DNA of 31,287 bases from JAXHUH01 sp034211175 (GTDB lineage Bacteria; Actinomycetota; Acidimicrobiia; Acidimicrobiales; CAIXPF01): positions 1 to 31,287 of the forward strand of contig JAXHUH010000221.1 of NCBI GenBank assembly GCA_034211175.1, read 5' to 3'. Both the position numbers and the translations under genes were made by a program. Positions 22,991 to 30,051 of this stretch are shown here, in pieces. Numbering within the stretch: the first letter of the stretch is position 1; every line of letters begins with the position of its first letter. The notes beneath the pieces are model-generated. The model ran no database searches, was not told the DNA's origin, and worked only from the letters and a program-made list of their open reading frames with translations.

Positions 22991-25166
22991 CATGCTCGAA
23001 ACTGCCACGCTCGAAGCCCTCCTCACCGGAGAGCACGGAGACCCCCACACCGTTCTCGGCCTTCACCAGGTCGGGGACCGGTGGGTCGCCCGTGCGCTCC
23101 ACCCGGAGGTCTCCGCCATCGACCTCGTCGTCGACGGACGCTCGTTCTCCATGGAGAAGGCGCATCCGGAAGGCCTGTGGGAGGTGGGGCTCGAGGCTCG
23201 GCCTGAGGGTCCGCACCACTTCGAGGTCAACTACCGGGACGGCGCCAGCGGGCGCATCGGCGACCCGTACCACCACGAGCCGACGATCGGTGAGCTCGAC
23301 CTCCACCTGATCGGCGAGGGCCGCCACGAGCAGCTGTGGACCGTGCTCGGTTCCCGGCACCTGCTCCACCAGGGTGAGCCCGGCGTCGCGTTCGCGGTGT
23401 GGGCGCCCAACGCCCGCGGCGTGCGGGTCGTCGGCGACTGGAACGGTTGGAACGGCCGGGTCAACCCGATGCGGCGCATCGGTGGCGGCGGCATCTGGGA
23501 GCTGTTCGTGCCCGGCGTCGAGGCCGGCGCCCGCTACAAGTACGAGCTGGTCGACGCGACCGGGCGGCTCAAGCTCGTCGCCGACCCGATGGCGAAGCAG
23601 ACCGAGATGCCGCCCCAGACGGCGAGCGTCGTCGCCCCCGAGCGGTCCCACGAGTGGAAGGACACCTCGTGGATGGCCGAGCGGCGCAACCAGTCGTTCG
23701 ACCGCCGCATGTCGGTCTACGAGGTCCACCTCGGGTCGTGGCGACGCGTCCCCGAGGAGGGCGGCCGCTCGCTCACCTACCGCGAGATCGGCCCGATGCT
23801 GGCCGACCACTGCGAGCAGATGGGGTTCACCCACGTCGAGTTCATGCCCCTGGCCGAGCACCCCTTCGGTGGCTCGTGGGGCTACCAGGTGAGCGGCTAC
23901 TACTCGCCGACCGCCCGCTACGGCTCGCCCGACGACCTGCGCGAGATGGTCGACGTGCTCCACCAGCGGGGCATCGGCGTCATCGTCGACTGGGTCCCGG
24001 CCCACTTCCCCCGCGACGACTTCGCGCTCGGCCGCTTCGACGGCACGGCGCTCTACGAGCACTCCGACCCCCGCCAGGGCGAGCACCCCGACTGGGGCAC
24101 CTACGTCTTCAACTACGGGCGCAACGAGGTCAGGAACTTCCTGATCGCCAATGCCCTGTACTGGCTCGACGAGTTCCACATCGACGGCCTGCGGGTCGAC
24201 GCCGTGGCGTCGATGCTCTACCTCGACTACTCCCGCGAGCACGGCGAGTGGGTTCCCAACCGCCACGGCGGGCGGGAGAACCTCGAGGCCATCGATTTCA
24301 TGCGCGAGCTCAACACCGTGGTCCACCGCCACTACCCCGGCGCCCTCGTGGTCGCCGAGGAGTCCACGGCGTGGGACGGCGTGACCCGGCCGGTCGACAC
24401 CGGCGGGCTCGGCTTCACCCAGAAGTGGAACATGGGCTGGATGCACGACACGCTCCAGTACTTCTCGAGCGACCCCGTGTACCGGAAGTGGGAGCACGAC
24501 AACCTCACCTTCGGCCTCGTGTACGTGTGGACGGAGAACTTCATCTCCCCGCTCAGCCACGACGAGGTCGTCCACGGCAAGGGCTCGCTGCTCGACAAGA
24601 TGAGCGGCGACCGCTGGCAGAAGTTCGCCAACCTCCGGTCGCTCTACGGCTGGATGTGGGCGCATCCCGGCAAGCAGCTGCTGTTCATGGGGGCCGAGGT
24701 CGCCCAGTGGCGGGAGTGGGACCACGACTCGAGCGTCGACTGGCACCTGCTCGACTACGACGAGCACCGCGGCATCCGCGACCTGCTCGCCGAGCTGAAC
24801 CGGGTGCAGGCCGAGAACCCGGCGCTGTACCGCCAGGACTTCTCGCCGGCCGGGTTCCGGTGGCTCGACGCCGCCGATCGCGACAACAGCGTCTACAGCT
24901 TCGCCCGGGTGTCGGGTGACGACACGCCCGACATCGTGTGCGTGGCCAACCTGACGCCCGTGCCCCGCCACGGCTACCGCATCGGCCTCCCCGAGGCCGG
25001 TCGCTGGCTCGAGGTGCTCAACACCGACGACAGCCGCTTCGGTGGCAGCGGGGTCACCAACGGCGGCACCGTCGAGGCCGAGGAGCTGGCGTGGCACGGC
25101 TGCGCCCACTCCGCGGTCATGACCCTGCCGCCGCTCGGCGTCGTCTGGCTCAAGCCCGAGCGCTGA
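22983..25166 (+). CDS. glgB: 1,4-alpha-glucan branching enzyme
   Basis: 727 residues, usual length. It transfers alpha-1,4 segments to 6-hydroxyls, making alpha-1,6 branch points in glycogen. A partial N1 region (HGDPHTVLGLH) and the CBM48 domain (FAVWAPNARGVRVVGDWNGW) precede the GH13 barrel. The barrel shows YEVHLGSWRR, MPLAEHPFGGSWGYQ, nucleophile Asp406 (GLRVDAVASMLY), acid Glu459 (VVAEEST) and Asp527 (LSHDEVVHGK). GTG 22983 overlaps the mak stop by 8 bp; ATG 22992, one nt after that stop, is an equal alternative. It is last in the glgE-treS-mak-glgB unit and is followed after 5 nt by a very strong hairpin. GlgB creates the new ends that GlgE extends. Confidence 0.96.
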   Translation: MPDMLETATLEALLTGEHGDPHTVLGLHQVGDRWVARALHPEVSAIDLVVDGRSFSMEKAHPEGLWEVGLEARPEGPHHFEVNYRDGASGRIGDPYHHEPTIGELDLHLIGEGRHEQLWTVLGSRHLLHQGEPGVAFAVWAPNARGVRVVGDWNGWNGRVNPMRRIGGGGIWELFVPGVEAGARYKYELVDATGRLKLVADPMAKQTEMPPQTASVVAPERSHEWKDTSWMAERRNQSFDRRMSVYEVHLGSWRRVPEEGGRSLTYREIGPMLADHCEQMGFTHVEFMPLAEHPFGGSWGYQVSGYYSPTARYGSPDDLREMVDVLHQRGIGVIVDWVPAHFPRDDFALGRFDGTALYEHSDPRQGEHPDWGTYVFNYGRNEVRNFLIANALYWLDEFHIDGLRVDAVASMLYLDYSREHGEWVPNRHGGRENLEAIDFMRELNTVVHRHYPGALVVAEESTAWDGVTRPVDTGGLGFTQKWNMGWMHDTLQYFSSDPVYRKWEHDNLTFGLVYVWTENFISPLSHDEVVHGKGSLLDKMSGDRWQKFANLRSLYGWMWAHPGKQLLFMGAEVAQWREWDHDSSVDWHLLDYDEHRGIRDLLAELNRVQAENPALYRQDFSPAGFRWLDAADRDNSVYSFARVSGDDTPDIVCVANLTPVPRHGYRIGLPEAGRWLEVLNTDDSRFGGSGVTNGGTVEAEELAWHGCAHSAVMTLPPLGVVWLKPER

Positions 25167-25171
25167 CCGAT

Positions 25172-25226
25172 GTCCGGTCCGGCCGGTTCTCGCCCCGAGC
25201 GTGGGAACCGGCCGCCGCGACCGGAC
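25172..25226 (+). terminator. Strong hairpin after glgB
   Basis: GTCCGGTC and CGGCCGGTTC (25172-25189) pair with GAACCGGCCG (25205-25214) and GACCGGAC (25219-25226) around a 15-nt loop and a 4-nt bulge, giving an 18-bp stem. It begins 5 nt after the stop codon. There is no T-run, as is common in high-GC actinobacteria, so it may terminate transcription or protect the 3' end of the glycogen operon message. Confidence 0.65.
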
Positions 25227-25237
25227 GTCGAAGAGAC

Positions 25238-26113
25238 ATGACGACGATCCTGCGACTCCTGGCGACGGCGGTGGTCGTCCTCGCCCTCGCGGCCTGCGGC
25301 GGCGCAGCCGACACGTCCTCCACCACGACCACCGGAGACGACGCTCCGGACGACGGCGCAACGGACGACGGGGGCGACGCCGTGGTCGGGCGCACCTGGG
25401 TGCTCGACGCCCTCACCGTCGACGGCGAGGACGTGACCGCCGCCAGCGGCACGACGCCCACCATCACGTTCGGCGTCGATGGTGAGGTCTCGGGTTCGGG
25501 GCCGTGCAACCAGTACGTCGGCAGCTACGTGCGCGACGGCGAGTCGGTCGAGCTCTCCGGCCTCGGCTGGACCGAGATGGGTTGTGTCGACCAGTCGGTG
25601 ATGGAGGCCGAGCAGGCGTTCTTCACGGCGCTGCCGACGGTCGAGACGATGGCCGTGGTCGACGGGCTGCTCGTGCTCGACGGCCCCGACGCCACCTTCG
25701 AGTGGTCCGAGCAGGAGCCGGTCGCCGACGCCCCGCTCGAGGGCACGGCCTGGCAGCTCGACACGTTCCTCGACGCCGGCCCCGACGGTGCGGCCTCGAG
25801 CACGATCGCCGATGTCGAGGTGACGCTCGTCGTCGAGGACGGCCGGGTCTCGGGTGACACCGGCTGCAACGACTACGGCGGCGACGTCACGATCGACGGC
25901 GACACCTTCACCGTCGGCCAGCTGGAGCAGACCGAGATGGCCTGCACCGAGCCCCCCGGTGTGATGGACCAGGAGGCCCGGTACCTCGAACGGCTGGGCG
26001 CCACGACGACGTGGGTCATCGAGGGCGAGCGTCTCACCCTCACCGCCGGGGACGGGTCCGGCCTCTCGTACCGCGCAGCGGCGGATGCCGTCGCGGTCGA
26101 CGCCGACGGCTGA
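25238..26113 (+). CDS. Lipoprotein with two META (HslJ-like) domains
   Basis: 291 residues. A lipoprotein signal peptide (LLATAVVVLALAAC, lipobox Cys then Gly-Gly) is followed by a Thr/Asp-rich linker. Two META domains follow, roughly residues 48-140 and 165-275, each with the W-x-L opening (RTWVLDAL, TAWQLDTF) and a Cys-Asn pair (GPCNQYVGSY, GDTGCNDYGG). A second Cys lies in the WTEMGCVD and TEMACTEP strands, consistent with one disulfide per domain. META domains occur in HslJ and other secreted or outer-surface proteins; a specific role is not established. ATG 25238 has GAAGAG close upstream. The gene lies just after the glgB hairpin and converges within 3 bp on the MFS gene. Confidence 0.85.
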   Translation: MTTILRLLATAVVVLALAACGGAADTSSTTTTGDDAPDDGATDDGGDAVVGRTWVLDALTVDGEDVTAASGTTPTITFGVDGEVSGSGPCNQYVGSYVRDGESVELSGLGWTEMGCVDQSVMEAEQAFFTALPTVETMAVVDGLLVLDGPDATFEWSEQEPVADAPLEGTAWQLDTFLDAGPDGAASSTIADVEVTLVVEDGRVSGDTGCNDYGGDVTIDGDTFTVGQLEQTEMACTEPPGVMDQEARYLERLGATTTWVIEGERLTLTAGDGSGLSYRAAADAVAVDADG

Positions 26114-26116
26114 GGA

Positions 26117-27373
26117 TCACGCCGCGAGTGCGGTGACCTCGGCCGCAGCCGCGCGTCGTACGCTCACCAGATCGGCGGCGGCGATGGTGACACCGCACGC
26201 CGCGATCGTCGCCGCGGCGACCAGCCCGAGCACGATCGGCGACCCGGCCCCGATCAGCACACCACCGGCGGCCGGGCCGATCGCCCGGCCCGCGGCCATC
26301 GCCCCCTGGGTGGCCCCGACCGTCGTCGCGGGATCCTCGGAACGGGCCACCAGGTGGCGCATGGCCGCCGGCACGCCGATCCAGTAGGCGACGCCCCACC
26401 ACGTCATCCCGGCCAGGAACAGCGGCGCCGACGCACCGACGCTGACCGCGGTCGCGGCGAGGGCGATCGAGGCGATCCACCATCCGGCGCCGCCGAGGCG
26501 CAGGCGGGTCGCCGGGACCCCGGCGAGCGAGCTGAGCGAGAAGCCGATCGACACGACGAGCGGCGTGAGCCCTGCGTCGCTGGCGATCACGCCCGTGTAG
26601 AGGAACAGGCTCGAGCTGGCCAGGGTGAACACGGCGAGGGCGGCGAGGACGACGACCGCCGAGCGCGATGACGACCGATCCGCCGTCCGGTGCGCGAGTC
26701 CACCGCCCAACCCGGATCGCTGCCCGCCGCGCACCGGCGGCGAGGTCGCGGCCACGTCGCCGGGCAGCGCCCAGCCGGCGGCGGCCACCGCGGCGAGCGC
26801 GAGGTAGACGGTGCCCATGCCGCCCCAGGCCGCGGCGACGCCGAGGACTGGTGCCGCGATCGCGGCAGCGACCGGTCCGGCGGCGGCCACGTCGCCGAAG
26901 CTGCGCTCGTCGCGAGCGGCGTCGGCCCAGGCGATCCACGTGAGGACACCCATGGCGACGCCGGCGATCAGGCGCAGGCCGACCAGCAGCCCGAACGACG
27001 GTGCAAACGCGCTCGCCACGTTGGCCAGCGCGAGGACGACGAGCGCACGGTCGAGCAGCTGCCGGGACGCGCCGACCAGTCGGGGGACGACGACGCTGGC
27101 CGCGGCGAACGCACCGAGCTGCGCGACCGAGACGAGGCCGGAGGCGCCGACCGAGACGCCGTGGCGCTCGGCGACCGGGCCGAGGAGGAACGGCGTCGCC
27201 GCGAAGATGACGCTGTCGACGGCGACGGTGCCCAGCACGGCGGGCGACGCCGACGGGCGGAGGCGGTTGAGGCTGCGCAACGGCGCGAACACGGGCTGCT
27301 CACTGGTGCTCGGGGGCCGTCGGGCCCGGGACCGACCGCGAGCGTCGTTGCTGCGGCTCAACCCGTTCGGCAC
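26117..27373 (-). CDS. MFS transporter
   Basis: 418 residues from GTG 27373. GTG 27292 (27 residues shorter) is equally possible, and neither has a clear ribosome site or TAnnnT box. Twelve hydrophobic segments can be followed, starting at AVLGTVAVDSVIFAATPFLL. GLRLIAGVAMGVLTWIAWADAARD and the central loop rich in Arg, Ser and Gly (about 35 residues) divide two six-helix halves. The motif between helices 2 and 3 is degenerate, so a subfamily such as drug efflux cannot be assigned. It lies 3 bp from the convergent META lipoprotein stop and is divergent from the rhomboid gene. It differs from the sugar-porter-like MFS at 6.6 kb in lacking the long N-terminus and PESRR motif. Confidence 0.8.
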   Translation of the reverse strand: MPNGLSRSNDARGRSRARRPPSTSEQPVFAPLRSLNRLRPSASPAVLGTVAVDSVIFAATPFLLGPVAERHGVSVGASGLVSVAQLGAFAAASVVVPRLVGASRQLLDRALVVLALANVASAFAPSFGLLVGLRLIAGVAMGVLTWIAWADAARDERSFGDVAAAGPVAAAIAAPVLGVAAAWGGMGTVYLALAAVAAAGWALPGDVAATSPPVRGGQRSGLGGGLAHRTADRSSSRSAVVVLAALAVFTLASSSLFLYTGVIASDAGLTPLVVSIGFSLSSLAGVPATRLRLGGAGWWIASIALAATAVSVGASAPLFLAGMTWWGVAYWIGVPAAMRHLVARSEDPATTVGATQGAMAAGRAIGPAAGGVLIGAGSPIVLGLVAAATIAACGVTIAAADLVSVRRAAAAEVTALAA

Positions 27374-27464
27374 GTGACGGCCCGAACTTGAGCGAATGTG
27401 ACGCGCGCGGTCGCGCGTGTGCCGGTCGCGGCGCGGTGCGGGGTCGAAGGCCCGGGGGCACGGG

Positions 27465-27470
27465 TACCGT
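27465..27470 (+). promoter_or_regulatory. -10 box TACCGT before the rhomboid gene
   Basis: TACCGT is followed by six nt and then GTG 27477, which predicts a leaderless message and fixes the start. A possible GTCGAA -35 lies 16 bp further upstream. Confidence 0.45.
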
Positions 27471-27476
27471 GATCGC

Positions 27477-28322
27477 GTGGATACCGAGGCCGCCACCTGC
27501 TACCGCCACCCGGACCGGACCGGCCTCCGATGCCAGCGGTGCGACCGCGTCGTGTGCCCCGACTGCCGGGTCCAGGCCCCCGTCGGGTTCCAGTGCGCCG
27601 AGTGCGTGAAGGCCAACCAGCAGAAGGTCTACCGGCCCCGCGACCTCGTGCAGTCCCCGCAGTTGACCTACGTGCTCGTGGCGATCAACGCGCTCGCCTA
27701 CCTGCCGAACTTCGCGGGGTCGTCGAGCCGGTACACGTTCGACTACGCCCTCATCGGCGCGGCGATGACCCGCTTCGGTGAGATCGGGGTCGCGGCCGGT
27801 GAGTGGTACCGGCTGGTGACCGGCGGGTTCCTCCACGCCAGCCTGCTCCACATCGGCTTCAACATGCTGCTGCTCCTCCAGCTCGGCACGATCCTCGAGC
27901 CGTGGCTCGGGCGGGTGCGCTTCGGGCTCCTCTTCGCCACGTCGATGCTGGCGGGCTCGTTCGGGGTGCTCCTGCTCGAGCCCAACCAGTTCACGGTCGG
28001 CGCGTCGGGCGCGGTGTTCGGGCTGATGGGGGCGACGTTCATGGCCCAGCGCAGCCGCGGGGTCAACGCGTTCCAGGCGGGCGGCCTCGGCGGTCTGATC
28101 ATCATCAACCTGCTGATCACGTTCGTGGTGCCCCGGGTGTCGATGGGCGCCCACGTCGGCGGGCTCATCGGCGGCGGCCTCGCCGGCCTGTTCCTCGTGT
28201 GGGCGGAGCGCCGGCTGCCGGTCGCCGCCCAGGCCGGGGTGCTCGCAGCGGCCAGCGCCGTGCTGGTGGCCGGCTCCCTGTGGGCCGCCGGGCAACCGGG
28301 CCTGCTCGACTCGGTCGGCTAG
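27477..28322 (+). CDS. Rhomboid-family intramembrane serine protease with N-terminal Cys/His cluster
   Basis: 281 residues. Residues 8-42 form a B-box-like zinc-binding head (CYRHPDRTGLRCQRCDRVVCPDC and CAEC). About six or seven helices follow. Rhomboid catalytic features are intact: HASLLHIGFNM with Asn129 in the second helix region, the nucleophile Ser177 in TVGASGAVFG, and His226 in GAHVGG. Rhomboids cut transmembrane substrates within the lipid bilayer. The zinc-binding head faces the cytosol and may recruit substrate, as in other actinobacterial rhomboids. The start is set by the TACCGT box; the upstream extension encodes Arg-rich sequence. No substrate candidate is adjacent. It is convergent with the Fe(II) oxygenase gene. 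Confidence 0.92.
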   Translation: MDTEAATCYRHPDRTGLRCQRCDRVVCPDCRVQAPVGFQCAECVKANQQKVYRPRDLVQSPQLTYVLVAINALAYLPNFAGSSSRYTFDYALIGAAMTRFGEIGVAAGEWYRLVTGGFLHASLLHIGFNMLLLLQLGTILEPWLGRVRFGLLFATSMLAGSFGVLLLEPNQFTVGASGAVFGLMGATFMAQRSRGVNAFQAGGLGGLIIINLLITFVVPRVSMGAHVGGLIGGGLAGLFLVWAERRLPVAAQAGVLAAASAVLVAGSLWAAGQPGLLDSVG

Positions 28323-28334
28323 CCGGTGCGCGGG

Positions 28335-28350
28335 CGGGGCCTCAGCCCCG
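28335..28350. terminator. Hairpin at the rhomboid/oxygenase convergence
   Basis: CGGGGC-CTCA-GCCCCG is a perfect 6-bp stem with a 4-nt loop. It overlaps the oxygenase stop codon and lies 12 nt after the rhomboid stop. It is a bidirectional terminator candidate without a T-run. Confidence 0.45.
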
Positions 28351-29196
28351 GCTGCGCAGGTTCCGGCGGACGGTGCGTGCCCCGTCGAGCACGATCGGGG
28401 GCACGAACCTCGCCGCCGTGGCCCGGCGCGAGCGCGACCGCTCGGCGAACAGGACGCCGTGGTTCTCCACCGGGGTGTCGGGCAGGTCGGGGCTCGTGAA
28501 GTAGTACGCCGAGAAGCAGAGGCGGCTCCTCCCGCCCGGGGCACGCACCGGTTCCGGGCGGCCGTGGGCGGCGCCGGGGGTCGAGAAGATGACCATCCGG
28601 CCGAGCACGGGGACGATGGAGCGGACGGTCCGACCGTCGACCGTGCGGCACAGCTCGAGCCGGCCGCCCCAGTCCTCCTGCCAGTCCTCGTTGAGGTAGA
28701 CGAGCACGTTGATGCGTCGTACCAGGTGGAGCTTGGGGTTGCGGGCGAAGTCGATGTGGACGTCGAGGAACCCGCCGGTGCGGACGTCGAAGTAGCCGGC
28801 CGCGGTGAGGTGGGGGTCGGGGACGAGGCCGCCGATGCCGCTGAGCCGCTCGAGGAAGCGGACGAACTCGGAGCTGTTGAGCTCGTCGGCGAGGCGGCGC
28901 GCCGTGCCACCCAGTCGATCGGGTCGATCGAAGACGCGCTTGCGCTCGTTCGCCGTGTCCCACGTCGTCCAGCCGCTCGTGTCCCGGGCCGGAAGCTCGT
29001 CGCGAACCCGGCGCAGTGCCCCGGCGTCGAACAGCCCGTCGATCACGGTGTGGGGGAACGGGTCGGCCGCGGCGTAGGCCTCGGCCCGCTCGTCGGCGAG
29101 GCGCACGAGGTCGTCGAGGTGCGGTGCGAGCCGTGCGTCGGCCGTTGGACCCTGATCGCCCATGGTCGTGGTGTCGGTCGTCGTGGCCAGGCTCAT
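28342..29196 (-). CDS. Fe(II)/2-oxoglutarate oxygenase (prolyl-4-hydroxylase-like), copy A
   Basis: 284 residues. The iron ligands are His147 and Asp149 (FLDVHIDF) and His211 (AAHGRPEP). Arg225 (RSRLCFSAYYF) would bind 2-oxoglutarate. This matches the 2OG-FeII_Oxy_4 type seen in prolyl hydroxylases and in enzymes acting on peptides, sugars or small molecules; the substrate is unknown. The N-terminal LADERAEAYAAADPFPHTVIDGLFD is typical of cupin-like oxygenases of this group. ATG 29196 has GGAAG about ten nt upstream; an internal ATG 33 bp downstream is possible. It is a close paralog of copy B at 30052-30873 and shares a 116-bp stretch of identical DNA with it. The MerR gene between the copies is divergent from this one. 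Confidence 0.88.
   Translation of the reverse strand: MSLATTTDTTTMGDQGPTADARLAPHLDDLVRLADERAEAYAAADPFPHTVIDGLFDAGALRRVRDELPARDTSGWTTWDTANERKRVFDRPDRLGGTARRLADELNSSEFVRFLERLSGIGGLVPDPHLTAAGYFDVRTGGFLDVHIDFARNPKLHLVRRINVLVYLNEDWQEDWGGRLELCRTVDGRTVRSIVPVLGRMVIFSTPGAAHGRPEPVRAPGGRSRLCFSAYYFTSPDLPDTPVENHGVLFAERSRSRRATAARFVPPIVLDGARTVRRNLRSRG
28729..28844. repeat. 116-bp exact repeat, copy 1
   Basis: Identical base for base to 30445-30560 (offset 1716, same orientation). It encodes the segment from SGIGGLVPDPHL to the HIDF iron-binding strand in both oxygenase copies. Flanking parts of the two genes differ, including at silent sites. Confidence 0.95.
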
Positions 29197-29323
29197 CCCG
29201 CTCGCTTCCGGTCGCGTCGGCGGCGCATCGGCGCGCCCCCGGTCATCGGGTCGGGCGCCGCCCGGTGCGGTCGCCCGCCGTGGTACGTCGACCCGGTACC
29301 GGCCGGTTCGCACAACGTCGGGT

Positions 29324-29341
29324 CCCCGTCCCCGGACGGGG
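29324..29341. promoter_or_regulatory. 18-bp palindrome in the oxygenase A/MerR divergent region
   Basis: CCCCGTCC-CC-GGACGGGG has perfect 8-bp arms. It sits between the divergent start codons (29196 and 29421), where an operator for the MerR protein would be expected. It could also be a chance GC palindrome or a leader hairpin. Confidence 0.35.
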
Positions 29342-29420
29342 CTCGCGGCGTCCGTCGTCGAGGCGCGACACCCGGACGGTGCGGCACCGGGCGCCGCTAC
29401 CGTGGGGTCGGCCGGTTCGA

Positions 29421-30029
29421 GTGGAACAGGTTGGGAGCGTGGCGCCGGACGTGGCTGGAGCGGATGACCGAGGGACCCGGACCGGGAGCGGGTGGGCCTG
29501 CACCGTCTGTCGCGCGACCGACGCCGCCTACGCGCCGTCGGGCCGCTGCCTCGAGTGCGAGGACCGGGCGGACGTCCCGACCGAGGACACGGGGTCCGAT
29601 CCCGGGTCCGTGGCACCCGACGGGGCCGATCGCCGGGAGCTGCGCCAGATCGGCGACGTCGCCAACCTCGTGGGGCTGTCGCTGCGCACGGTGCGCCACT
29701 ACGAGGATGCCGGCCTCGTGCTGCCCGCGGCCCGCACGGCCGGGGGGTTCCGGCTCTACGGCGACGAGGCGATCGGTCGGCTGCGGCTGATCATGCAGAT
29801 GAAGCCCCTGGGCTTCAGCCTCGAGGAGATGCGCCTGCTCATCGAGGCCCGGGCCGCGCTGGCCTCGGGCGCCGTGGCGGCCGACGAGCGCCGCGACCTG
29901 GAGGGCCGGGTGGCGATGTTCGCCGCCGCGGCGACCGAGAAGTGCGACGAGCTGCGGGCGTCGCTCGCTGTCGCCGAGGCGTTCTCCGACACGCTGGCCG
30001 CCGAGGTCGCGTCGTTCGACGAGCCGTGA
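29421..30029 (+). CDS. MerR-family regulator with zinc-ribbon-like N-terminus
   Basis: 202 residues from GTG 29421; GTG 29439, with GGGAG close by, is an alternative. A four-Cys element (CTVC and CLEC, 16 residues between the pairs) near residue 30 looks like a zinc ribbon. It is followed by an acidic linker and then a MerR winged helix (LRQIGDVANLVGLSLRTVRHYEDAGLV, GFRLYGDEAIGRL). A long helix (LEEMRLLIEARAALASG onwards) serves for dimerisation. No C-terminal effector domain is present, so if a signal is sensed it may be through the Cys head (metal or redox), which is inference. TACCGT at 29398-29403 may be its -10 box. It lies between two paralogous Fe(II) oxygenase genes of opposite orientation and is their likeliest regulator. 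Confidence 0.82.
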   Translation: MEQVGSVAPDVAGADDRGTRTGSGWACTVCRATDAAYAPSGRCLECEDRADVPTEDTGSDPGSVAPDGADRRELRQIGDVANLVGLSLRTVRHYEDAGLVLPAARTAGGFRLYGDEAIGRLRLIMQMKPLGFSLEEMRLLIEARAALASGAVAADERRDLEGRVAMFAAAATEKCDELRASLAVAEAFSDTLAAEVASFDEP

Positions 30030-30051
30030 GCCGGCCCGGCGCCCACCTGCG

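Noticed and set aside
22971..25361. 796-codon minus-strand frame opposite glgB
   Set aside because: Antisense shadow; rich in Val, Gly, Glu and His as expected from reverse reading of GC-rich coding DNA.
29398..29403. TACCGT as a leaderless box for the MerR gene
   Set aside because: It ends 17 nt before GTG 29421, outside the 6-7 nt window; it may still be a -10 box with a short leader.
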